A stretch of 64,000 nt of DNA, from NCBI GenBank assembly GCA_965207275.1, contig CBDBMH010000002.1, positions 124,001 through 188,000 on the forward strand, read 5' to 3'. This stretch comes from Bin22 sp965207275 (lineage in GTDB: Bacteria > Chloroflexota > Dehalococcoidia > Lucifugimonadales > UBA3495). The position numbers and the translations under genes are program-made. The stretch's first letter is position 1, and the number at the start of each line of letters is the position of its first letter. The notes under the pieces are model-generated. The model saw only the letters and a list, made by a program, of their open reading frames with translations, did no database searches and had not been told where the DNA came from. This document shows positions 8,738 through 16,675 of this stretch, piece after piece.

Positions 8738-9523
8738 ATGGGGCATGAGCGGGTAGGCGCGCTTCCTCACACCAAGCGGTGGCGGGATGTCGTCGGCCAG
8801 TTGGCGGAATCTTCCGGCTCTCCGGAGGATGTTGCTGCCATAGCTAACGACACCCTGGAGAACGTTCGCGTTCAACTCAGGAAGATTCATTCAGACGACG
8901 GGGTAGTTGCTGCCTTTCAGTTTCTGGTGGCACTTACCAAGAGCGCATCTTCTGGAGACCTGGGCGAGGCTTCCTTCTCACCCAGGATCGACTTTGAAGG
9001 GAGCCCATCCACCCTAAGGCTAATTGGCGAACTTCGGTCGTGGGTGGAGGCCCAAGGAGGTTCTAGGGAGTACGGTGACATAGCAGCCAAGGCATCAGCC
9101 GACACCATCGCTCTGTGGTCCTCTCAACAGAGCATGCAAGGGAGCCTGTTCACCAGTCCGGGCGACTCTAGAGAAATATGGCAGCGCGCGGACAACGGAG
9201 CAGGGTTCTGCGAAGTGTCGAGGCTCTTCTTCTCCAAGTTCACCGAAAGGTATTTGAACTATTTCTTGGAGCGAGAGGCCTCGGCTTCGATGGGTAGCAT
9301 TTCAGATCGCGACCGTCTCGCTACCCAACTCAGAGAGCATATAGATGGCGTTTCGAGATTTGCCTTTGAGACATCCCGCATAACCCAGTCGTTCGCTGCT
9401 GGTTGGTACAACAACCATGCCCGCGACCGATTCCCATCGAAGGACGAATCAAGAGGCTTCCTGTCCCTCTCATTCGGCAAGATGCGGGAGGAGCTGAAGC
9501 GGGAGGCTGACGCTCATGGGTAG
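8738..9523 (+). CDS. Unknown helical protein coupled to the QueC-nuclease gene
   Basis: 261 aa. No domain recognised. No signal peptide or membrane segment, mostly helical, with a C-terminal Arg/Lys/Glu-rich region. Its stop overlaps the start of the QueC-nuclease gene by 8 nt, so the two products are almost certainly made together and may form a complex or a toxin/immunity or sensor/effector pair. The ribosome site is weak (GAGAG). A structure-based search is the most likely way to place it. Confidence 0.65.
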   Translation: MGHERVGALPHTKRWRDVVGQLAESSGSPEDVAAIANDTLENVRVQLRKIHSDDGVVAAFQFLVALTKSASSGDLGEASFSPRIDFEGSPSTLRLIGELRSWVEAQGGSREYGDIAAKASADTIALWSSQQSMQGSLFTSPGDSREIWQRADNGAGFCEVSRLFFSKFTERYLNYFLEREASASMGSISDRDRLATQLREHIDGVSRFAFETSRITQSFAAGWYNNHARDRFPSKDESRGFLSLSFGKMREELKREADAHG

Positions 9524-11384
9524 CGACACTCCCGTGCTGGTCTTGTGCAACGGGGCCTCGCCACCGGATGAGAGCCCAGGGGACCGGGGCGCCATAGTGC
9601 TGGACTATCGAGACAGCAGTGACGGCCCGGTCAATGTGAAACTCGGACTTCCGAACTTTGTCCGAGATGTGTACCACTTGCCGGACCGAACGCTGGACCT
9701 TCTCGAACTGGCAGCATATGTGTACTGCGCTGACCGGATGAGCAGTCGGGGCCCTAAGGTCGCCGTGGAGTATCAGGCTTGGGCAAGGTCGTTCCACTTT
9801 GTCGCTAAGGTCCGTGACCACGCCTTCTGGAGTCAGAGTCACGTGTCCGAATGTCTGTCGCGGGCGTTGCAGTTCATGGCGGGAGATCGGGAGTACCGCT
9901 TCTCATTTCAGCCAGGTCATTCCACCCCGAGAACCGGGTTGTTCGACGATGAGCAGTTCCGGGTGGACAGCTCGCAAGAACTTGACGTGGCGCTGTTCTC
10001 GGGTGGAATTGACTCTCTGGCTGGCGTCCTCAATCACCTGGAAACTACCGACGAACAAATCTGTCTCGTCAGCCACCAGTCTCAGCCGGGGACCGTGAGG
10101 ACTCAAGGGCAGTTGGTTGAGGCGCTCAAGAATCACTACCCAGGCAGAGTCTCCCACTACAAGTTCGAGTGCCACCTGAAGGGCATCCGCGCGGCAGAGG
10201 AAACCCAGCGTTCCAGGGCCTTTCTTTACACTAGCATCGCTTTCGCCATCGCCCAGGCATACGGGCAAGGCGGGTTCAGCGTGTACGAGAACGGGATCAC
10301 CAGCATCAACTTCCCCCGCCGAGCCGATCTCGCCGAAGCCAGGGCCAGTCGTACAACACACCCAAGGACGATGTATCACCTGAAGCAGCTGTTCTCACTG
10401 CTTGGCGAGGGCGAGATGCAGATACGTCTGCCGTTCCTATGGAAGACAAAGACAGATACGCTGGCCCTGCTGAGAGACGGTCAGCACCCTGAACTGATTC
10501 CGAGCTCCGTGTCGTGTAGCAAGACGTTCCAGAATCTTGGACAGGCCACGCATTGCGGGGGATGCTCACAATGTGTGGACCGTCGTTTCGCAGCCTACGC
10601 GGCTAAGGCTGACGATATCGATGGTTCTGGGATCTATGCCAATGACATCGTATCTTCCGCCATCTCAGACCGTGAGGCGAAGACAACTGTTCTGGACTAT
10701 GTGCGTCAGGCTAGGAACTTCAGCAGATGGAACGATGATCACTTCTTCACTGAGCTGGCGACCGAGCTCTCCGATGTAGTGGAGTACCTTCCGGAGGGAG
10801 GGAGTGAGTTCGAGCGACTTCGATTGGTGATGGACCTTTGCAAGCGCCATGGGGACCAGGTGGCGTTTGCCATGAAGCGTATGAGGGATGAGCACGATGA
10901 CCTGTTCTCCGAAGTCCCTCGCGATTCCTTGCTCGGACTGATGTCTGAACGTGAATACTTGAATGATCCTGTGGCTCTCTTGGTGAAGAGATTGTGCGAG
11001 TTGCTAAATCCGGCGATAGGAAGGATGTTTGGTGCCAATCCTCCGAAAGACGAGGCGGACCTGAACACCAAGATAGGGACTCTCTTGAGTTCCCACGAGA
11101 TCGATTTGCGCGCCGAACATCCGGCAGTGTCGTTCGCAGGACGCCATACTGTACCTGATCATGGGGGAGATAATTCGGACGTCCTCATCGAGGCAAAGTA
11201 CTTGCGAGGCGCTACCTCACCCACCAGAGTTTCCGACGCTATGGCGGCCGACGTAACGAAATACCCCCAGGACAGACACATTCTGTTCGTGGTATTCGAT
11301 CCTCAACGAATGATCATCGACGATCAAGTCTTCAAGAGGGACTTCGAATCCCTCGGCCGATGCACTGTCTTGGTTGTACGCTGA
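9516..11384 (+). CDS. QueC-like PP-loop ATPase fused to a PD-(D/E)XK nuclease-like domain
   Basis: 622 aa. After ~150 N-terminal residues there is a PP-loop ATP-pyrophosphatase signature, S162-GGIDS. A cysteine cluster follows at C334, C347, C350 and C353 (CX12CX2CX2C), matching the zinc site of 7-cyano-7-deazaguanine synthase (QueC). Housekeeping QueC is only ~220-240 aa. Here an additional helical region and a C-terminal domain with D555 and E559-A-K561 fit the restriction-endonuclease-like D...ExK core. QueC-like proteins are known parts of defence systems (QatC, type IV CBASS), so a defence role is likely. The fused nuclease and the unknown partner upstream are not an arrangement I recognise. 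Active-site assignments are from motifs only. Confidence 0.75.
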   Translation: MGSDTPVLVLCNGASPPDESPGDRGAIVLDYRDSSDGPVNVKLGLPNFVRDVYHLPDRTLDLLELAAYVYCADRMSSRGPKVAVEYQAWARSFHFVAKVRDHAFWSQSHVSECLSRALQFMAGDREYRFSFQPGHSTPRTGLFDDEQFRVDSSQELDVALFSGGIDSLAGVLNHLETTDEQICLVSHQSQPGTVRTQGQLVEALKNHYPGRVSHYKFECHLKGIRAAEETQRSRAFLYTSIAFAIAQAYGQGGFSVYENGITSINFPRRADLAEARASRTTHPRTMYHLKQLFSLLGEGEMQIRLPFLWKTKTDTLALLRDGQHPELIPSSVSCSKTFQNLGQATHCGGCSQCVDRRFAAYAAKADDIDGSGIYANDIVSSAISDREAKTTVLDYVRQARNFSRWNDDHFFTELATELSDVVEYLPEGGSEFERLRLVMDLCKRHGDQVAFAMKRMRDEHDDLFSEVPRDSLLGLMSEREYLNDPVALLVKRLCELLNPAIGRMFGANPPKDEADLNTKIGTLLSSHEIDLRAEHPAVSFAGRHTVPDHGGDNSDVLIEAKYLRGATSPTRVSDAMAADVTKYPQDRHILFVVFDPQRMIIDDQVFKRDFESLGRCTVLVVR

Positions 11385-11594
11385 GGGCGAGAGACAGCAA
11401 CCTGGTCGACGGGAAGATGCTCAAAGTCGACGAGTGGGACGTGTGAGACAAAGTACAATTCAGTCTGGCAACGCGGTCAATCAGTTGAGGTGAACCGGCA
11501 AAACTAATTGACGCTGCACCGGCAAGAATGCCTGATGCGGGACACCCCGAGTCGCAGGTTTCAGGTGGAGACTGCGGGAAGGTCAACGAATCCT

Positions 11595-11623
11595 TTGATA
11601 GCTGTACCGGCACGCGGTATAAT
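11595..11623 (+). promoter_or_regulatory. Promoter of higBA, predicted leaderless
   Basis: TTGATA at 11595-11600 and TATAAT at 11618-11623 with exactly 17 bp spacing, a near-perfect sigma-70 promoter. The predicted start of transcription (about 7 nt after the -10) falls on the higB ATG at 11630, and no Shine-Dalgarno site is present. Confidence 0.75.
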
Positions 11624-11629
11624 CAGTAT

Positions 11630-11908
11630 ATGATTCGTTCGTTTCGCCATCGAGGGTTGAGACGGCTCTATGAGCGAGACGACCCCAGCCGGATAGCCGC
11701 CGACCAATTGGACCGAATCACCCTCGCCCTGGCAGACCTGGATTCCGCCGGCAAACCGAGCGACATGGATCTGCCAGGGTACAGACTGCACCCACTCAGA
11801 GGGGACCGTATAGGATCATGGAGCATTTCGATTACTGGCAACCGGCGAATCACCTTCAGGTTTGAAGCTGGCGATGTCTACGACGTTGATCTCGTCGACT
11901 ACCACTGA
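11630..11908 (+). CDS. higB: HigB family toxin (RelE/ParE fold)
   Basis: 92 aa, starting MIRSFRHRGLRRLYE and containing LPGYRLHPLRGDRIGSWSI and NRRITFRFE, diagnostic of the HigB family. By family knowledge it is a ribosome-dependent mRNA endonuclease neutralised by HigA. I choose ATG 11630 over the longer frame because it matches the family length and lies at the predicted transcription start. Toxin before antitoxin is the normal higBA order. Confidence 0.93.
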   Translation: MIRSFRHRGLRRLYERDDPSRIAADQLDRITLALADLDSAGKPSDMDLPGYRLHPLRGDRIGSWSISITGNRRITFRFEAGDVYDVDLVDYH

Positions 11909-11922
11909 TGAGGAGAGAGACC

Positions 11923-12219
11923 ATGCCCATGAAGAATCCGCCCCATCCAGGTCGCAGCGTCAGGGAGAACTGCCTGGACCCTCTGGCCCTGAGCGTTACC
12001 CAGGCAGCGGAGGTTCTGGGAGTTGCCCGTCATACCCTTTCGCGGGTATTGAACGGTCATGCGGCGATCTCGCCTGACATGGCCATCCGCCTAGAGAAGG
12101 CTGGATGGTCCAGCGCAGACTTCTGGTTGAGCCGTCAGACTGCCTACGATTTGGCTCAAGCGCGTAAGAGTGAAGACAAAATACAGGTCGAGCGTTACCA
12201 GCCCCTGCCCGCTGCGTAG
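11923..12219 (+). CDS. higA: HigA family antitoxin
   Basis: 98 aa from ATG 11923 (GAGGAGA about 8 nt upstream), beginning MPMKNPPHPGRSV like most HigA proteins. An earlier in-frame ATG at 11908 overlaps the higB stop. It has an XRE helix-turn-helix (SVTQAAEVLGVARHTLSRVL) followed by the HigA signature in which a Trp-rich segment (AGWSSADFWLSRQ) ends the DNA-binding domain. It should bind HigB and repress the shared promoter. Confidence 0.93.
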   Translation: MPMKNPPHPGRSVRENCLDPLALSVTQAAEVLGVARHTLSRVLNGHAAISPDMAIRLEKAGWSSADFWLSRQTAYDLAQARKSEDKIQVERYQPLPAA

Positions 12220-12277
12220 GAATCGCCCGCGAGTTTGGACCCTCTATCATGAGCGCAACGAGGATATTGGTTCTGGG

Positions 12278-13630
12278 ATGAAATCTGACTCCAACAGCGA
12301 CCGCAGCCACGAAAGCATCATCAACGATACGCTGGCCAGATTCCTTCGGGAGCGGTGCGGTCTATCAGCAGTGGCCGAGACGCTGCACGACGGGAAGCGT
12401 CCGGACATCATCGTTCGCTTGTTGGAAGGCGCTGTGGTCCTGGAAACCGAACTTGAACCTGCCTTGACCGTGGAAGCCGACGCGCTCTCCCGTCTTGGAA
12501 TGGAGATTGATGGCCAGAGGGTGCAGAACGTCTTCGCTGTCACGGTTCCTGGGAGGCTACGCTCGGTGAGCCAGTTACACCTGTACCAGCGCATGGCTGG
12601 CGCGACGCTGGTGTGGCAGGAATGGCGCATAGACGGCACATCCGGTCCTAAGCTTAGTGGGACTGCGATGGAGTTCGGGAACGCAGTCCAACGGACAAGC
12701 CCGCCATCCGGCGACCTTGACGAAGCGGTTGACGCCCTCGACGAAGGGGCGAGGCGAGCAGGTTCGCGCCTCTATTCTTCTCCGGGGACGCTCGGCCGAG
12801 TCTCGAAAATCTTTGGCACCGAACCAAGCGACGAAGCCGCCAATATGGCCGCCCTCGTCATCATCAACGCGATGGTCTTCCAGGAGAGACTGGCTAGCAA
12901 CGAGGTGGCCTTCCAGCCGGTGAGTGCGGCGATGCGAGACGGGCGCTTCTCACGCCTGGCGCTGTTGCAGGTGTGGGAGCACATCCTTGGCATCGACTAC
13001 TATCCCATATTCAGCATGGCCAGGGACGTAGTGCGGGAGCTATCCGAAGTCGAAGCGACGAACGTCCTCGGCGAATGCGCCACAACCGCCGCCGCATTGC
13101 TGGGCATGGGCGCCGTTGGACGCCACGACTTGGCAGGGAGGATATTCAATCGGCTGATATCCGAGAGGAAGCTGCTGGCCGCTTTCTACACGAGTATCCC
13201 CGCATCCACGCTGCTTGCGGGGCTTGCGTTATCCCAGGCCAGATGGCCGCACGTTGATTGGAATAGTCGCGAAGAACTGTCCAAGCTGTGTGTGGTTGAT
13301 CCTGCGTGTGGAACTGGGACGCTGCTCATGGCTGCGTACCGGCAGATTGTCCACAACCACTCGGCTACAGATTCCGGCGATTCTGATGACCAGTTACTCC
13401 ACCAGGCTCTGGTAGAAAAGGTCATTACCGGAGCGGACGTGGTGCAGGCTGCCATACACCTGACTGCGGCAACCCTTGCGGCGATGTCTCCTTCAGTGAA
13501 GTTCGATCAGATGCAGCTGCACACCCTTAGGTTGGGCAGGGACACATCAAGGAAGATATGGCTCGGCTCGCTGGATTGGCTGGAAGCGCCGAGACTCAAT
13601 CCTTCTTCTCAACGACCGAAGAGCAGATAG
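12278..13630 (+). CDS. N-6 adenine DNA methyltransferase, N-terminal part (frameshifted)
   Basis: From ATG 12278 this encodes 450 aa: a possible nuclease-like N-terminus (RPDIIVRLLEGAVVLETE fits D...ExE), a long helical region, the methyltransferase motif X (AAFYTSIPAS) and motif I (VVDPACGTGTLLMAA). The catalytic motif IV is missing here and appears in the next frame at 13681 onward (SNPPF). The protein is therefore the first half of one ~950-aa enzyme resembling type IIG or type I-like methylases. The frame breaks near 13590, where adding one base after GCGCC would join ...WLEAP to ETQSFFSTTEEQ.... This could be a real inactivating mutation, a programmed shift or a sequencing error. Confidence 0.75.
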   Translation: MKSDSNSDRSHESIINDTLARFLRERCGLSAVAETLHDGKRPDIIVRLLEGAVVLETELEPALTVEADALSRLGMEIDGQRVQNVFAVTVPGRLRSVSQLHLYQRMAGATLVWQEWRIDGTSGPKLSGTAMEFGNAVQRTSPPSGDLDEAVDALDEGARRAGSRLYSSPGTLGRVSKIFGTEPSDEAANMAALVIINAMVFQERLASNEVAFQPVSAAMRDGRFSRLALLQVWEHILGIDYYPIFSMARDVVRELSEVEATNVLGECATTAAALLGMGAVGRHDLAGRIFNRLISERKLLAAFYTSIPASTLLAGLALSQARWPHVDWNSREELSKLCVVDPACGTGTLLMAAYRQIVHNHSATDSGDSDDQLLHQALVEKVITGADVVQAAIHLTAATLAAMSPSVKFDQMQLHTLRLGRDTSRKIWLGSLDWLEAPRLNPSSQRPKSR

Positions 13631-15132
13631 GCGCGGCCAGCGGCGAGGGAGGTATAGTCCAGCGTCCGATTGCTGACCTGGTAATCAGCAATCCTCCCTT
13701 TACCCGGCGGGGCAGCGATGGAGGGAAGGAGGAAGCCATTGCTCGTGTATTCTCCCTACCGGAAGGGGATACCGAATCACAGCAGGCCATAGCCAAGCGT
13801 ACTTCCGCTCTGTTGAAGGGTACGGCAGCCAACCAGATAGCCGGACACGGTTCGTCATTTTCGGTGTTGGCGGATCGACTGGTGAAGCCCGGCGGTCGCA
13901 TTGCCCTGGTGCTGCCTGTTACGGCCTTGTCCGGCGAGTCGTGGCGTGAGGTCCGCCAGATGCTGGCGTCCAGATACGAGGTCGAGTTCGTGGTCTCGTC
14001 CCACGACCCGAATCTCCTCTCCATGTCATACGACACGGCCATCGCCGAGGCGCTGCTGGTCGGGCGAAGGTTGTCTGACGAAGAGGGTCCAACAGGGCGG
14101 GGGAGATTCGTCAACCTCTGGCGGGCACCGTATTCAGAGACGGACGCCTTGGCACTGGTTCGTGCTTTGAACACAGCGGCTTGCATTCCCCTCCACCGCT
14201 CCGATGGGCCACCGGTGGGCGGAAGCCCTCTGATGGTTGGCGGCGAACAGTGGGGCGAGATTGTGGATGGTCCGATTGAAGAAGCACCTTGGTCGGCAGC
14301 CCGGTGGCGGCAGGCGCTGACTAGCCAATATGGCGCAGCCCTTGAGAGGGGCGAACTCTGGAATGAATACGGTAGCCAAGTTGCCGGGTATGTTCCGGTT
14401 GCAACCATGGGATATGTGTGTAGCGTCGGCCCCCAGGACCGGAGAATCCGAGGCTCCCTTGGCATGTTCGACGCTTATCACGGCTGGAATGGAGATGCTC
14501 AGTTCCCTGCGATTTGGAGTCTGGACTCATCTGTCCATCAGAGTATGTCCACAGAACCGAATGCCTGGCTCACTCCGAAACCGGGACGTGATCATCTGTC
14601 GGTCTGGTCTCAGTCAGGAACACTCCAAATCACGCGAGATGTCCGGTATAACGCACAGCCACTTATGGCTGTACGCACGGGCATAAGGACACTAGGGGTG
14701 AGAGCGTGGCATACGTTATCGCCACACGGGGATGACCTTCTGGTTAGCGCTCGGAGAGAGACCGCATTGGCCCTCTGGTGTAACTCCACATTCGGGTTGC
14801 TGCTTCACGCCAACCACTCAAACAGCGCCCAAGAAGGCAGAGGACAAGGCAACAAAGGGATGTTGGAGAGCATGACAACGCTGGACATTGGGAAACTGGA
14901 AGCTTGGCAGCTAGACGAGGCCCAAGCGATCTGGCAGGATCTCAGCAATCGGAAATTCTTGCCTTTCTACCAGTGCGCCACTGACCCCGCTCGCGTTGAG
15001 CTAGACAGGCGTATTGTCAAAGACCTGCTTGGCCTCGGCGAAGAAGCCGTAGCATCCGTGGCCCGATTGCGATCCCTCTTAGCAGGGGACCCGTCGATAC
15101 ATGGCTCGAAAAAGCCGGAGTTGTCGTCGTGA
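13558..15132 (+). CDS. N-6 adenine DNA methyltransferase, C-terminal part (frameshifted)
   Basis: Carries the catalytic NPPF motif (DLVISNPPFTRRGS) and the typical following segment in which RLVKPGGRIALVLPVTALSG precedes the target-recognition region. It overlaps the N-terminal part by ~70 bp in another reading frame. The first ~10 codons are probably not translated as such. The remaining ~500 aa form the C-terminal half of the methylase, including a presumed target-recognition domain. The stop overlaps the GTG of the next gene (GTGA), so the two form an operon. Confidence 0.75.
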   Translation: MARLAGLAGSAETQSFFSTTEEQIGAASGEGGIVQRPIADLVISNPPFTRRGSDGGKEEAIARVFSLPEGDTESQQAIAKRTSALLKGTAANQIAGHGSSFSVLADRLVKPGGRIALVLPVTALSGESWREVRQMLASRYEVEFVVSSHDPNLLSMSYDTAIAEALLVGRRLSDEEGPTGRGRFVNLWRAPYSETDALALVRALNTAACIPLHRSDGPPVGGSPLMVGGEQWGEIVDGPIEEAPWSAARWRQALTSQYGAALERGELWNEYGSQVAGYVPVATMGYVCSVGPQDRRIRGSLGMFDAYHGWNGDAQFPAIWSLDSSVHQSMSTEPNAWLTPKPGRDHLSVWSQSGTLQITRDVRYNAQPLMAVRTGIRTLGVRAWHTLSPHGDDLLVSARRETALALWCNSTFGLLLHANHSNSAQEGRGQGNKGMLESMTTLDIGKLEAWQLDEAQAIWQDLSNRKFLPFYQCATDPARVELDRRIVKDLLGLGEEAVASVARLRSLLAGDPSIHGSKKPELSS

Positions 15133-16199
15133 GTAACTCGGTCGCAGCAGTACTCTGGGGTCAGACCATACAATCGTGGCTTGATGATTATCCGTCTCAT
15201 GAAAGGCACGAGCTTGAGCGAAGGCTCGCGTCACGTGAACGTGTAGCGGCCTTGTTTGAGTTGCTGTTGCATGCAATATTGAAGCGGCACGGAGCCGAAG
15301 TTTTTGTTCACCCGGCGTCCGTGTCAAAGACGGCGAACAGGCCTGACTTCTTGGCAGTATTTCCAGATGGTCATGAGGTGGTTGTTGAAGCGACCACGGT
15401 AAACGAGTTGTCGAAGAAGGAAGTCTCAACAAGCAACGCCTGGACGGAACTTCTCAAACATATCAACAGAGTCGAATCCGACTTTTGGATAGACGTTGAT
15501 ATCCATCCCGGCCCGTTGCCTAGCCCGCCTCCTCCCAGAGAGGTTAAGGCTTTCCTTGAGAGAGAATTGGCTAAGCTGGATGTAACAATTGACAGGGCGC
15601 GCTTGGAATCTCGAACAGGCTGGCAGGGTCCTTTTCGTGAGTTTGTCAGCGGCGAAACAATACTCACATTCTGGTTTAGTCCCAAGATGCCGATCCACCG
15701 TGGGACTACCGTGAACATTGCCGGCCTTGGTGGGTATATGTGGGATGGAGCCGTCAAAGGCATTGAGGATGCCGTTGCCGACAAAAGGAGCAGGTACGGC
15801 GAGCTTGATCATCCTTGCGTGTTGGCTGTGGCAGTAAATGCGCCCTCTCCGTGGGATTATGCGGCTGACTACATGCAAGAAGCCTTGTGGGGACACCCTG
15901 CGCACGGGCGAAGCGGGGCGTTGCGGCATGGTGGCAAGACGAACATGCTAGTCAGCGGAGTCGCGGCGTGTACACTTCGCTGGGACCTTCATCAGATGAG
16001 GATAATCCTGCACGAGAATCCAAGCGCGGAGAGAGCAGTCTCAGAGATGCCGTGGCGGCTTGACCGTAAATTAGGCTCCGGGACCAGCGACCAACTTCGA
16101 AAGGGTCAGAGCGTCGGTGAGGTTTTGGGGCTTCCTGTGGAGTGGCCCCGAGCCGCGAAGGAACCTCCTGCGAGCAATGGAAGCGCCTCCAACCCGTAG
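15129..16199 (+). CDS. Restriction-endonuclease-like protein beside the methylase
   Basis: 356 aa, GTG start overlapping the methylase stop by 4 nt. Around residues 60-85, NRPDFLAVFPDGHEVVVEATT gives an Asp, then E-x-T in a beta-strand pattern, the PD-(D/E)XK arrangement with Thr in place of Lys. The rest has no family I recognise. With the methylase it would make a restriction-modification pair; if the frameshift kills the methylase, host DNA would be left unprotected unless this gene is also silent. Function is inferred from position and the motif. Confidence 0.65.
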   Translation: MSNSVAAVLWGQTIQSWLDDYPSHERHELERRLASRERVAALFELLLHAILKRHGAEVFVHPASVSKTANRPDFLAVFPDGHEVVVEATTVNELSKKEVSTSNAWTELLKHINRVESDFWIDVDIHPGPLPSPPPPREVKAFLERELAKLDVTIDRARLESRTGWQGPFREFVSGETILTFWFSPKMPIHRGTTVNIAGLGGYMWDGAVKGIEDAVADKRSRYGELDHPCVLAVAVNAPSPWDYAADYMQEALWGHPAHGRSGALRHGGKTNMLVSGVAACTLRWDLHQMRIILHENPSAERAVSEMPWRLDRKLGSGTSDQLRKGQSVGEVLGLPVEWPRAAKEPPASNGSASNP

Positions 16200-16474
16200 G
16201 GCCAGTGGCTCGTAGGACGTATTAGGGCCCGCCTGCCCTATCTTTATAGTAGGACCTCCCACCGGAAAGTTCGCAATACGGTACACTTAGGCCCACCAAA
16301 CTGGATAAAATCAAGAACCTTCCTGATACGGTTCGAGTTGGACTTATAAGCGCCCTTGAGAAGTGGCGCGCCGGGCTATTCCCATTGTGAAGCCGGGACT
16401 TGCCTGGCGGTGGGAAAGTCGGCGAGTCAGTCGCAAAAGGTTTGTAGTTCCGATCACGGCACTGCAACGAGGCG
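16200..16474. other. Intergenic region without recognised genes
   Basis: Between the nuclease-like gene and the giant surface-protein gene (convergent). No open frame with coding character was found. The two hairpins at the end are listed separately. Confidence 0.5.
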
Positions 16475-16507
16475 GGCCGCTCCTGCGGATTGATGGAGCG
16501 GCCTTTT
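16475..16507 (+). terminator. Rho-independent terminator (plus strand)
   Basis: GGCCGCTCC (16475-16483) pairs with GGAGCGGCC (16495-16503) around an 11-nt loop and is followed by TTTT. It would end the methylase/nuclease operon. Confidence 0.65.
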
Positions 16508-16614
16508 GCCACTCATGCCGGCAAGGCGGGAAATCGCCATTGCTTTGGCAGCGCCCCTTGTGTGGTCCTGAACCACGACGTCTCCAGATTGCGTTCCGTG
16601 CCGTGGAGCAAAGC

Positions 16615-16645
16615 AAGGGGCCGGCAGCATGGCCGCCGGCCCCTT
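16615..16645 (-). terminator. GC-rich hairpin after the giant surface gene
   Basis: AAGGGGCCGGC (16615-16625) and GCCGGCCCCTT (16635-16645) form a perfect 11-bp stem with a 9-nt loop, 30 bp beyond the minus-strand stop. The T tract after it is weak (GCTTTG), so termination may be inefficient. Confidence 0.55.
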
Positions 16646-16675
16646 CTGGTGCTTCGCCGTCTCAGAGGCTCCGGC

